From Algoriphagus aquimarinus (lineage in GTDB: Bacteria; Bacteroidota; Bacteroidia; Cytophagales; Cyclobacteriaceae), in NCBI RefSeq assembly GCF_007997215.1, contig NZ_VORW01000008.1, forward strand, positions 1 to 64,000: a stretch of 64,000 bases of DNA. The letters run 5' to 3'. Position 1 is the first letter of the stretch. Every line of letters starts with the position of its first letter. The notes under the pieces are model-generated. The model was given only the letters and a program-made list of their open reading frames with translations, searched no databases and was not told the DNA's origin. The position numbers and the translations under genes are program-made. This document shows positions 1 through 7,063 of this stretch, piece by piece.

Positions 1-353
1 GTCAAAAGTGAGTAAGGGGGTTCTAAATAGAAAGTCCATCTGTTTTTAGCTAGAAAATGCGACTTGTGTCCTAGCTAAGTAACTTATGGGGACAAATGAC
101 AAGGTTTTGTTAAAATTTGGGTCAAACTGCTTACTGTTATGGATGAAAGCAGAACACTTTAACTGCCACAATAGCAGACGAGAATTTTAGCAGTTCTACG
201 CTAAGCGCGGGAGTACTGTATTCAAAGCAAGTCCACAGAATCCACAGAATCCACAAATTCCACAAAGAGTTTGATCATTCACCTAAGCATGTAAGATTTG
301 GGAACATAAGTTATTGTCCATCGGCGGAATGGAGGAAAGTATCAAACACAGAA
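1..353. other. Intergenic stretch at the window edge
   Basis: I see no convincing gene here. At about 231-266 there is a short tandem array of a TCCACAGAA-like unit (three to four copies). A purine-rich GGAGGAAAG at about 333-341 precedes the small gene at 354 and could act as its ribosome binding site, which is unusual because most genes in this window lack one. Confidence 0.5.
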
Positions 354-584
354 ATGGATTTCTTCACCCGCTATAAACATCTTCAAATCATGCCAAAGAA
401 AAGATGCATAGTTTATCCTAAAGATGTACAGAACATCACGGGAAGAAGCGAGCGCTACGGACAGTTGCTGCTTCAGAAAATCAGAGTTTTCCATAACAAG
501 AAACCTCATCAATATGTCACTATACAAGAATTTTCAGATTTCTCCGGAATACCACCTGGCGATATCACCGACTATCTGTACTAG
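354..584 (+). CDS. Small conserved Bacteroidota protein, possibly HTH-like
   Basis: This 76-residue protein has the pattern YKHLQIMPKKR, then VYPKDVQNITGRS, a basic helix, QYVTIQEFSDFSG and a final helix. I recall closely similar small proteins, often in several copies, in Bacteroidota genomes, all without an assigned function. The spacing of helices and the TGRSERYGQLLLQKI segment suggest a small helical DNA-binding fold, but no HTH family can be named with confidence. Translation could start at 354, which has the GGAGG element upstream, or at the internal ATG at 390 (MPKKR). It stands alone, followed by about 245 bases without a gene before the DUF6266-like cassette, so a regulatory link to that cassette is only a guess. 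Confidence 0.6.
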   Translation: MDFFTRYKHLQIMPKKRCIVYPKDVQNITGRSERYGQLLLQKIRVFHNKKPHQYVTIQEFSDFSGIPPGDITDYLY

Positions 585-830
585 AAAAAGCAGCCTAGGT
601 AATGATAAAACTTAGTGCTGCCCATGCCGCAGTAAATCCCCAGTAACTAATCATTCGGGGTTCCTCCCAGTCTCCTTCCTATTTTCGTCCTCCTATTTCC
701 CTTTGGACTGAGAGTAGAGCGAGTGTAGCGTAAAAGAAGTGGGGTGATATATACAAAGAGGGAATTACTGCGAATTCACTTCCAAAATATCTATAAGTTA
801 ATCAGTTGTTCACTTTGAAAATCAAAAATA

Positions 831-1472
831 ATGGGGATAATACATAGCAGCCTATTGGGGACAATAAACGGATCCATGGGCAATCTGGTGTTTTACCAGT
901 TGAACGGAAAAACAGTGGTCAGACAAAAGCCAGGGCCCAGAAAGAAACCTGCCAGTGAAAGGCAGCTTTACCAGCAAAAGGCTTTCAGTGTAGGCCAGAA
1001 ATTCGTGACTCCGCTTAGGGAAGCATTGAATTTTACGATGAAAAAAAAGGGTTCAAGTTTTGAATCCGGAACCAATAGGACACTGAGCTGGCTGATTAAA
1101 AATGCCATTCTCCCTGAGGAAAATGCTCCCGTGCTTTATCCGGAACGTGTCAAAGTATCCAAAGGATGGCTGGTGGGTTTGGAAGAGGGATTGGCAGAAA
1201 GGGAAGGTACCTCTATAAGAATCACATGGCAACCCAATGCCTGGCAGGGTTCAGGAAGAAATGAGGATAGTTTGTTTGTTATTGCTTACGCACCTGGATC
1301 AAAGCGAGTGTATACGCTATATAAAGGAAATTATAGAAAAGCAGGTGTTCAGGTGTTGGACCTACCATGGAGTGAACCTGAACTTGGACAGGTGTTTGTT
1401 TACGCTGCCTTTTACGCCCAGGATGGCTGTGTTCGTGAGTTTTCAGATTCTATTTGTCTTGGCAAGATATGA
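831..1472 (+). CDS. DUF6266-like protein, first copy
   Basis: This 213-residue protein has no signal peptide. Its N-terminus (GTINGSMGNLVFYQLNGK, then VVRQKPGPRKKP) matches the pattern I associate with DUF6266: a short beta hairpin with an FY-x-x-NGK core followed by a basic stretch and a helical region (QQKAFSVGQKFVTPLREALN). The C-terminal half (from about residue 100) is beta-rich and includes ITWQPNAWQGSG and FVIAYAPGSKRVY, resembling an Ig-like or fibronectin-like strand pattern. The family has no known function; it is common, often in tandem, in Bacteroidota. It is followed 127 bases downstream by a second, longer relative and then by DUF5675 and two small membrane proteins, so it probably acts with them. 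The call as DUF6266 is from memory of the family. Confidence 0.6.
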   Translation: MGIIHSSLLGTINGSMGNLVFYQLNGKTVVRQKPGPRKKPASERQLYQQKAFSVGQKFVTPLREALNFTMKKKGSSFESGTNRTLSWLIKNAILPEENAPVLYPERVKVSKGWLVGLEEGLAEREGTSIRITWQPNAWQGSGRNEDSLFVIAYAPGSKRVYTLYKGNYRKAGVQVLDLPWSEPELGQVFVYAAFYAQDGCVREFSDSICLGKI

Positions 1473-1599
1473 GAAGGCTGCGTTAAATAAATCAAAATCC
1501 ACCTTTTTGCGAAGCTTGCGAACAGACCGCATATTCCATTGATAGTCAATATAATAAAATAGAATTTTCCTGCATGTTACACTTAAAACCCATATACAT

Positions 1600-2346
1600 A
1601 TGGCAAAACAAGCAGGAGTAATTACACTAAATGGAAAAGTAGGAAGACTGTCTTTCTACAAGACCAAAGACGGGTATTTGGCCCGTGAAAAAGGAGGCGT
1701 AAGCAAGAGCCGCATCATGAACGATGCCCGCTTTGCACGTACCCGGGAGAACCTCAAGGAGTTTGCCGACAATGCTACCTCGGCCAAACTATTCCGGGAT
1801 GCACTTCGTCCAGTGATCGCCAAGATCGGAGACAGCAGACTGAACCTGAGAGTAACCCAGGTAATGATGAAAGTCCTTCAGTCAGATCTGATCAATAATC
1901 GTGGTGAACGCATGGTGAGAGCAGGAGACTGGACTTTGCTGAAAGACATGGAGCTGAATGCTGCAAGTTCTCTGGGAAGTACGCTCTTTTTGGAGATTAC
2001 GTACACCGATACCCTTACGGAATGGGCTGCGGCTATCCCGGCATTTGTCCCGCAGGATTATATAGCCTTGCCTAAGGGTGCAACCCACCTGAGAATTACA
2101 GCCACTGGAGTAGGGCTGGATTTCACAACTGGTGGTAGAGCAGTGCAGACCAGTGTTTCAGGCTTGCTTCCAGTGATAGATCCGGTTCTGGCAATTAGTC
2201 TTTCAGTAGACAAAGCATTGCTGCCAGGTACACACCGAGCCTTTGTGCTGAGTGTGGAGTTTGTTCAGATGGTCAATGGCAGCGAGTACTCCATCAACAA
2301 TGGAGCGCACAATGCTGCCAAGATCACTGGAGTAGAGCAAGTCTAA
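1600..2346 (+). CDS. DUF6266-like protein, second copy
   Basis: This 248-residue protein begins with VITLNGKVGRLSFYKTKDG, the same hairpin core as the upstream gene (G-x-x-G-x-x-x-FY), followed by FARTRENLKEFADNATSAK and LFRDALRPVIAKI, a helical block typical of DUF6266 proteins as I recall them. The remaining 150 residues are predicted from composition to be beta-rich. There is no signal peptide or membrane segment. The two copies differ strongly outside the N-terminal core, so the pair is an old duplication rather than a recent one. The stop codon is followed after one base by the DUF5675 gene, so the two are translated together. No enzymatic motif is visible. Confidence 0.65.
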   Translation: MAKQAGVITLNGKVGRLSFYKTKDGYLAREKGGVSKSRIMNDARFARTRENLKEFADNATSAKLFRDALRPVIAKIGDSRLNLRVTQVMMKVLQSDLINNRGERMVRAGDWTLLKDMELNAASSLGSTLFLEITYTDTLTEWAAAIPAFVPQDYIALPKGATHLRITATGVGLDFTTGGRAVQTSVSGLLPVIDPVLAISLSVDKALLPGTHRAFVLSVEFVQMVNGSEYSINNGAHNAAKITGVEQV

Positions 2347-2347
2347 G

Positions 2348-2776
2348 ATGAGACTGGTACTTCACCGTAAGTACAGAGCAACTCTTACCCTTGGGAGATT
2401 ACTTCTTGGTCAAAACCAGATCTGCTTTACCCGGGAGCCTCCCAAGGCTTGCTTTGGAAAAGATATAGCATGTCTGGATGAAGGAGTCTATGAACTGGTA
2501 GCTATTCATTCCGAGGAAAGAGGCTGGGAGATAGGGATTGGCGATAGAGGCAAAATCTCCACCTACCAAAGAGAGGGAAAGTTGGAATCCAATTCCATCT
2601 ATCCTGTGACCAGCTATCGAGCCGATGGTACTCCACTATTCACCAAACTCGCATTTCTCAAGCTGATGGAAAGGCTGGAGCGGGAATGGGAGAGGGGAGA
2701 AATAGTTGAGTTGCAGATAGTATCAGAGCGAATTCCTTATCTCCTGGAATCATGTCTGGAGCAGAGCTATTGCTGA
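2348..2776 (+). CDS. DUF5675 family protein
   Basis: This 142-residue protein starts MRLVLHRKYRATLTLGRLLL and continues with CFTREPP, CLDEGVYELVAI and a terminal PYLLESC segment. The order (basic beta strand, short turn, T-x-E-P, then C-L-P/D-E-G-x-Y-E-L) fits DUF5675, which is found in phages and in phage-derived loci, often next to lysis genes. No biochemical activity is established. Here it sits in a tight row: one base after the DUF6266-like gene, and its last 25 bases overlap the start of the next small membrane protein. That coupling argues for a joint function. DUF5675 normally has conserved His/Cys residues; H6, C27 and C43 are visible here, but I cannot confirm which are family-conserved. 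Confidence 0.65.
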   Translation: MRLVLHRKYRATLTLGRLLLGQNQICFTREPPKACFGKDIACLDEGVYELVAIHSEERGWEIGIGDRGKISTYQREGKLESNSIYPVTSYRADGTPLFTKLAFLKLMERLEREWERGEIVELQIVSERIPYLLESCLEQSYC

Positions 2777-2985
2777 GTTTGGCGGGAGGAGTAATTGCGC
2801 TCCTCCTTTCTGTCATCGCCTATTTTCTGAAACTCCTGATTCAGGATTCCAGACAGATGAATACCGAGCTTTCCCGAATGAAAGAATCGTTTATCCGACT
2901 GGAAGCAGAACAAATACTGATGAAGGCTATCCTACAAAGGAATACCAAGTCCACTTCCCGCAACCGAACTCTCAAATGGGATTGA
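2752..2985 (+). CDS. Small single-pass membrane protein with coiled-coil tail
   Basis: This 77-residue protein has an N-terminal hydrophobic helix (about residues 5-29, LLLSLAGGVIALLLSVIAYF) followed by a charged heptad-like segment (MNTELSRMKESFIRLEAEQI) and a short basic tail. This layout (TM helix plus coiled coil) is common for holin-associated or hemolysin XhlA-like phage proteins, though the sequence itself is not recognisably XhlA. Its start overlaps the end of the DUF5675 gene by 25 bases in another frame, so translational coupling is likely. It could be a spanin- or holin-like partner of the following two-TM protein. The function is inferred from layout only. Confidence 0.55.
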   Translation: MSGAELLLSLAGGVIALLLSVIAYFLKLLIQDSRQMNTELSRMKESFIRLEAEQILMKAILQRNTKSTSRNRTLKWD

Positions 2986-3095
2986 AATCAGTTTGTTGAA
3001 CCCGAAACCGGACATCCGACATCCAACACCGGACATCCAACATCTGTCCGCCGTGGCGTAACAAACAACAAACAACAAGCAACTAACAACTAAAA

Positions 3096-3338
3096 ATGAA
3101 CATACTAACCGAAATAAAAGACCGGGCATTAGCCCCTACACCGCCGTTTTTCCAGAAAGTGAAAAAGGCCGGATTGATCATCGCAGCTATTGGTACCGCA
3201 GTACTGACAGCACCAGGATTGGTGCCTGCTGTATTGCTCGCCTACGCTGGATATGCCGTGACAGCCGGAACTGTCTTGGTAACGATCTCTCAATTAACCG
3301 TCGACGACGGAGCATTTGAGAAGTTGTTGATGCATTAA
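3096..3338 (+). CDS. Small membrane protein, holin-like
   Basis: This 80-residue protein carries an amphipathic basic N-terminus (EIKDRALAPTPPFFQKVKKA) and then two closely spaced hydrophobic segments (LIIAAIGTAVLTAPGLVPAV and LLAYAGYAVTAGTVLVTISQ). Similar proteins are frequent in Bacteroidota next to phage-tail-like or DUF5675 genes, and two-TM proteins of this size are typical of class II holins. It lies 110 bases after the preceding gene and just before a strong terminator at 3360, so it closes the cassette. There is no sequence-level proof of pore formation. Confidence 0.5.
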   Translation: MNILTEIKDRALAPTPPFFQKVKKAGLIIAAIGTAVLTAPGLVPAVLLAYAGYAVTAGTVLVTISQLTVDDGAFEKLLMH

Positions 3339-3359
3339 CTAGAATCTATTGATAATATT

Positions 3360-3391
3360 AAACCGGAGGGGATTCCTCTCCGGTTTTTTTG
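3360..3391 (+). terminator. Rho-independent terminator of the DUF6266/DUF5675 cassette
   Basis: The stem CCGGAGGGG / CCTCTCCGG has a short ATT loop and one G-U pair and is followed by seven T. It lies 22 bases after the stop codon of the small membrane protein. Confidence 0.85.
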
Positions 3392-3403
3392 TGATTCTAA
3401 CCC

Positions 3404-3465
3404 ATTCTGACCTCTTAGGCCAATGTGAACACCGTATCCATGTAGGGGCGAATAAACATTCGCCC
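3404..3465 (+). repeat. Direct repeat copy 1 ending in GGGCGAAT hairpin
   Basis: The unit begins ATTCTGACC, passes through GGCCAATGTGA and CCGTATCCATGTAGG, and ends in GGGCGAAT-AAAC-ATTCGCCC. It differs from the copy at 3687-3748 at only a few positions. Confidence 0.85.
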
Positions 3466-3686
3466 AATTAACATTTTGGGTGTCAGCCTGAGCATTTGAG
3501 AGACGAGATTCTCGAAATCCAAGGATCATCGAAGGTTTTTGATTCATACATTCCTTGCCACCGTTTCTGCCAATGGTCACGGTTCAAATTGATTTTGTAT
3601 TACGCCTCCGCCACAGCGGACAGGCATTACAGGGCTAGAAATCGGTACTATCAAATTCAGCGATGGGCTGCACCCATCGCTAGGCT

Positions 3687-3748
3687 ATTCTGACCTTTCA
3701 GGCCAATGTGAAAACCGTATCCATGTAGGGGCGAATAATCATTCGCCC
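3687..3748 (+). repeat. Direct repeat copy 2 ending in GGGCGAAT hairpin
   Basis: It has the same order as copy 1, with loop AATC. A shortened third copy lacking the hairpin is at 4367-4406 (GGCCTTTCAGGTCAATG, then CCGTATCCATGTA). Confidence 0.85.
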
Positions 3749-3757
3749 TATTAATCC

Positions 3758-3807
3758 ACACCGTGGTCTGTGTCTCACAGACCATTTTTCCATATGGATT
3801 CGTTTCC
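3758..3807 (+). repeat. GGTCTGTG hairpin element, copy 1
   Basis: The hairpin GGTCTGTG-TCT-CACAGACC (3765-3783) is flanked by CACCGTG upstream and by CCAT...GGATTCGTTTCC downstream. The same hairpin with the same flanks lies at 21536-21582. Confidence 0.75.
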
Positions 3808-4431
3808 ATTCCTCGGCAGAATTATCCGTTTCCCATGATGATCTAGGGCCGAGGGAAATGGCTACTTTAACTTTTTTGACCATGGGTTTCACCCATGGCT
3901 ATTAATGGTTTCACCCCTTCAGGGTGATTCTCACACCTCTCTATTTTCATATATTTTAAACTTCCAATTACTCATTTTAAATTTTCAATTTCTTTCATTT
4001 TAAATTCTCAATTCCCTCATTTTATCCTGATAGCTATTGGGACCTTCATTTTAAATTCCTAATTCCCTCATTTTAAATTCTCCCAAACAACCAACAACCA
4101 TATTCCGTTGTCCTGCTTCTCCAGAAGCTGGACGGATCCGACATCTCGTTTCCATCCCTTGCCTGTCCGCCGTGGCGTAGCTACCCATAGTGCCTACCTA
4201 TGGCAGGCTTCCTAATCTCCAGCTCCTCATTTTAACCCGATATCTATATGGACCTTCATTTTAAATTCCTAATTCCCTCATTTTAAATTCTCCCAAACCA
4301 ACCATTAACCAATAACCAACAACCAATAACTCCCGATTGCTATCGTGGACACCCATCTCTATGTTATTTTGGCCTTTCAGGTCAATGATATTACCGTATC
4401 CATGTAAAATCCCTGTATTTTCAATTTAAGC

Positions 4432-4465
4432 TTGGTTTCGAAAAATTTAAAATTTATTATCTTTG
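4432..4465 (+). promoter_or_regulatory. Putative Bacteroidota promoter
   Basis: A TTG at 4432-4434 and an exact TAnnTTTG -7 element (TATCTTTG, 4458-4465) lie just upstream of the ATG at 4470. The spacing of 23 bases is a little longer than the usual 19-21. Transcription would begin at or near the start codon, giving an almost leaderless message. Confidence 0.5.
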
Positions 4466-4469
4466 TTGT

Positions 4470-4631
4470 ATGGGGACCAAAAAAGATAAGCTTACAGTGC
4501 AGATAGAAGATTTGACTCATAAAATGAAAAGCCAGATGCCGCGCATTAAAAAGGAGATCTGGATATATGAGCAGAAAGTTGCCATGGGCACATTGACAAA
4601 AAATCCTAAGGTGTCTCCACAGTTTAACTAA
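4470..4631 (+). CDS. Predicted 53-residue small protein
   Basis: An ATG directly after an exact TAnnTTTG element opens a 53-codon frame that reads MGTKKDKLTVQIEDLTHKMK and ends NPKVSPQFN. It is rich in Lys and Glu, predicted helical in the middle and soluble, with no signal peptide. I do not recognise the family. Its stop codon overlaps the ATG of a second micro-ORF (TAATG), the arrangement expected for coupled translation, for example in small toxin-antitoxin or leader-peptide pairs. It is the only stretch between 3.4 and 5.1 kb with coding-like composition. Confidence 0.45.
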   Translation: MGTKKDKLTVQIEDLTHKMKSQMPRIKKEIWIYEQKVAMGTLTKNPKVSPQFN

Positions 4632-4714
4632 TGGTAAAACTCCAGCTTGGTGAATTGGTTAAAAAAGCTGATCTCCCATTTTTTATTAGAGGATATAATT
4701 TCTACGCTGTATAA
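4631..4714 (+). pseudogene. 27-codon micro-ORF coupled to the preceding gene, possibly a truncated remnant
   Basis: The frame starts in a TAATG overlap and encodes [20 protein letters not shown] followed by GYNFYAV and a stop. It could be a genuine tiny peptide or, more likely, the N-terminal remnant of a longer downstream gene lost to deletion, since the following 375 bases are repeat-like and noncoding. No family is recognised. Confidence 0.3.
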
Positions 4715-5089
4715 ACAGTCAAAGAGTTAATCGTATATTTCTATTTCTCATTTTAAATTCTAACAAATCCACAGTATTCGATATTCAAAACTGTTTATAA
4801 TTTATTATTTCCACTGTTTTTATTCCAGTCTTCCGACCTGCCTGCCTCAGACAGATTTGTGCTTTTGATATTGCAGTCTACCGACTGCCTCCAACTTCAT
4901 CATTCATCATTCAGATATTCAACATTCAAAACTCCTACTCCAAGGGGGAGTCAGATCCGTTTCCAACTTCCCGACTCTTCAATTCCAACCATTTTAAATT
5001 TTAAATTCATCTCATGTTAAATTAATAGCACCCAATAACCAACAACTAACAACCGCTCTCTTCAGTATCGGAGCTACAAACCTGCTTCC
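4715..5089. other. Noncoding, repeat-derived stretch
   Basis: No gene is seen. It holds degenerate copies of elements found elsewhere: a TTTTTATTCCAGTC segment (about 4817-4832, related to 12541-12560), TTGATATTGCAGTCT (about 4865-4880, related to 12718-12733), and a GGGGGAGTCAGATCCGTTTC box (4944-4963, repeated at 20040-20059). Confidence 0.6.
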
Positions 5090-5665
5090 TTAAAAAATAA
5101 AATAGGATACAAGTGCATAGCAAAGAACATTCGTTTTCTGAAGTGCAGCTCTGAAGTTATGTAAGGCGAGATTAAGGTGGTTCTCTACAGTCTTGGTGGA
5201 GATACCCAACTCTTCGGCAATTTCTTTATGAGATAATCCCTTAATTCTGGAAAGTTCAAAAACCTCTCGCCTTCGTTCTGGAAGGTACATCAGTGTCTCT
5301 TCTACCAGGTTTTTCAAATCTAGGTAATCCATACTCTCCTCTACATTATTGCTCGGCATGATCAAACTCATCTGATACTCTTGGGTTGCTTGAGTTTTAA
5401 TCTTCTTCTTGAATTCATCAATGATCACATTCTTTCCGATTTTGTATAAATAGGAGTTGATGCTTTTTTCAGAATCAAGGGTGTTTCGGTATAGCCACAA
5501 CTTCACAAAAACCTCCTGAGTGATCTCCTCTGCATCCATTTGAGAAAGACCGTAGTTAAGGCAGAATAGATAAATCTTCTTATGAAAAAGGCCATACAAT
5601 TCATCAAAGGCCATTTTGTCCCCCTCTTTTAACCTACATACAAGCTCCTTTAAATGCTGACTCAT
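5090..5665 (-). CDS. ECF-type RNA polymerase sigma-70 factor
   Basis: This 191-residue protein fits the Bacteroidota ECF sigma family that works with FecR anti-sigma factors. Region 2 is at about residues 10-78 (DELYGLFHKKIYLFCLNYG, then AEEITQEVFVKLW), and region 4 at about 120-172 (LPERRREVFELSRIKGLSHK, then EIAEELGISTKTVENHLN, a clear helix-turn-helix). The C-terminal LCYALVSYFIF tail is hydrophobic. It is transcribed away from the fecR gene, with 199 bases between the two start codons, whereas in most Bacteroidota loci the two genes run in the same direction. By family knowledge it should direct transcription of the neighbouring susC/susD genes when the cognate TonB receptor signals through FecR. 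Confidence 0.92.
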   Translation of the reverse strand: MSQHLKELVCRLKEGDKMAFDELYGLFHKKIYLFCLNYGLSQMDAEEITQEVFVKLWLYRNTLDSEKSINSYLYKIGKNVIIDEFKKKIKTQATQEYQMSLIMPSNNVEESMDYLDLKNLVEETLMYLPERRREVFELSRIKGLSHKEIAEELGISTKTVENHLNLALHNFRAALQKTNVLCYALVSYFIF

Positions 5666-5864
5666 TAATATTGGAATTGTCTAAAAACTGTGGCTAGTTG
5701 AGAATAAGGAATATTTCTTAAATATATAAAACCTAAAGTAAAAATTTTACGGAATAGGTAATTCCATTACTATTTTATTGTGTAAATCAGTTTGGGCAAC
5801 TTGCACAAGATTTATTTTTTCAACTCGCTTGGGGGGTACATGCCTTTTTCCAGTATTACTATAA

Positions 5865-6926
5865 ATGAAATCAATGGACCCAGAATTAATTAGGAAATTC
5901 TTTGACGGAAAATGCTCTCCCGAAGAGGTACATCAGGTGTTGATCTGGATTAATTCAGAGGAAGGTGCAAAGGATTTACAGGAGAAGTTTGAAAAATTCG
6001 AACCTACCAATAAGCAAGTGTACATCAATAGTCAGTCAGTATTAGATAAAATCCATGACAGAATAGAGCTGGAAGAAAATGAATCACTTTCCGCCAAGGA
6101 GAATAATGTAAGAAATATCCCTAGTAAAAAAAGGACTAAAAATACGCTCCTTAAACGATGGAAATTGGGGATAGCAATGTCCTTTTTACTCACTGTTATG
6201 GCATCTGCGGTTTGGCTGTTTTCAAACAGGCGACATGAGGAATTACTGACTTTAGATAAGGAAAATCAGATCGAGTACCTGACAAAACAGACTCAATCAG
6301 GGGAGAAGTTGACACTTAAACTAAATGATGGATCTATTATTCAGTTGAATTCAAATACTACAATCCGTTTCCCGAAACATTTTGAAGGGAACACCAGAGA
6401 AGTATACATGGAAGGACAGGCATTTTTCGACGTACATCGGGATGAAAACAAACCTTTCATAGTGCACTCCAGGGACTTAATTACAAGTGTGCTTGGTACT
6501 TCTTTCGCTATACTAGAAGATGCTGCCACTCAAGTCAGTCAGGTTGCCGTTCTGACCGGAAAAGTTAAAGTCTCTATGAGTTCAGAATCAGACCTTGAAG
6601 AAGCTGACGACCTCTACCTAGACCCAATGGATGCTGCTAGTTTTAATGGAGTACAAGGATCATTCGAAAGAATCAAAGTGGATTACGACAATGCTTTTGC
6701 ATGGAAGGACAATGTGATTGTATTTCAGAATGCAACATTTATTGAGGTCCTAAAAAAATTGGAGGATTGGTATGGCGTCAACTTCCAACTGAAAAGTTCT
6801 TTCAAAGCACACAAAGATTACTCAGGAAGATTTGACGATCAGACGCTCGAAGAAATACTGATAGGGCTTTCCTTTACCTATGACTTCGAATATGAAATCA
6901 AAAACGATACAATAATTATTCACTAA
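5865..6926 (+). CDS. FecR-family anti-sigma factor
   Basis: The 353-residue protein has a cytosolic N-terminal region (about 1-98) that should bind the sigma factor and includes a DGKCSPEEVHQVLIW motif. One membrane helix follows (about 100-120, LGIAMSFLLTVMASAVWLF), then a periplasmic FecR domain (about 140-235, SGEKLTLKLNDGSIIQLNS, then EVYMEGQAFFDV) and a C-terminal DUF4974 domain (about 280-350, FIEVLKKLEDWYGVNF). It transmits the state of the outer-membrane receptor to the ECF sigma factor. The susC gene starts 137 bases downstream, so fecR, susC and susD probably form one transcription unit. An alternative start at 5874 (MDPE) cannot be excluded. Confidence 0.93.
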   Translation: MKSMDPELIRKFFDGKCSPEEVHQVLIWINSEEGAKDLQEKFEKFEPTNKQVYINSQSVLDKIHDRIELEENESLSAKENNVRNIPSKKRTKNTLLKRWKLGIAMSFLLTVMASAVWLFSNRRHEELLTLDKENQIEYLTKQTQSGEKLTLKLNDGSIIQLNSNTTIRFPKHFEGNTREVYMEGQAFFDVHRDENKPFIVHSRDLITSVLGTSFAILEDAATQVSQVAVLTGKVKVSMSSESDLEEADDLYLDPMDAASFNGVQGSFERIKVDYDNAFAWKDNVIVFQNATFIEVLKKLEDWYGVNFQLKSSFKAHKDYSGRFDDQTLEEILIGLSFTYDFEYEIKNDTIIIH

Positions 6927-7063
6927 AAACACTGCCTATGAACAGATAGAAGTAGCCGAAAAAACAAAAAGACCATCAATCAAAGCTGGATTTTGCCGTG
7001 CAGCGATGACCAATGATCTGATTGATTACAGACAACAGAATATTATCCATAAACAGAATTATT

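Larger units (their letters stand above)
3392..4469. repeat. Repeat-rich noncoding region with several hairpin families
   Basis: No credible gene is seen. The stretch holds a 62-base direct repeat at 3404-3465 and 3687-3748 (third partial copy 4367-4406), each full copy ending in a GGGCGAAT-N4-ATTCGCCC hairpin. It also holds inverted repeats GCGATGGG-N5-CCCATCGC (3660-3680), GGTCTGTG-N3-CACAGACC (3765-3783) and CCATGGG-N5-CCCATGG (3880-3898), CCGCC/GGCGG boxes at 3607-3625 and 4161-4177, and runs of CATTTTAAATTC units (3970-4082, 4228-4291). Several of these recur elsewhere in the window. Confidence 0.8.

Noticed and set aside
231-266. TCCACAGAA tandem units that might be DnaA boxes or a CRISPR start
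   Set aside because: The units are too short, too few and differ from the DnaA consensus; there are no spacers.
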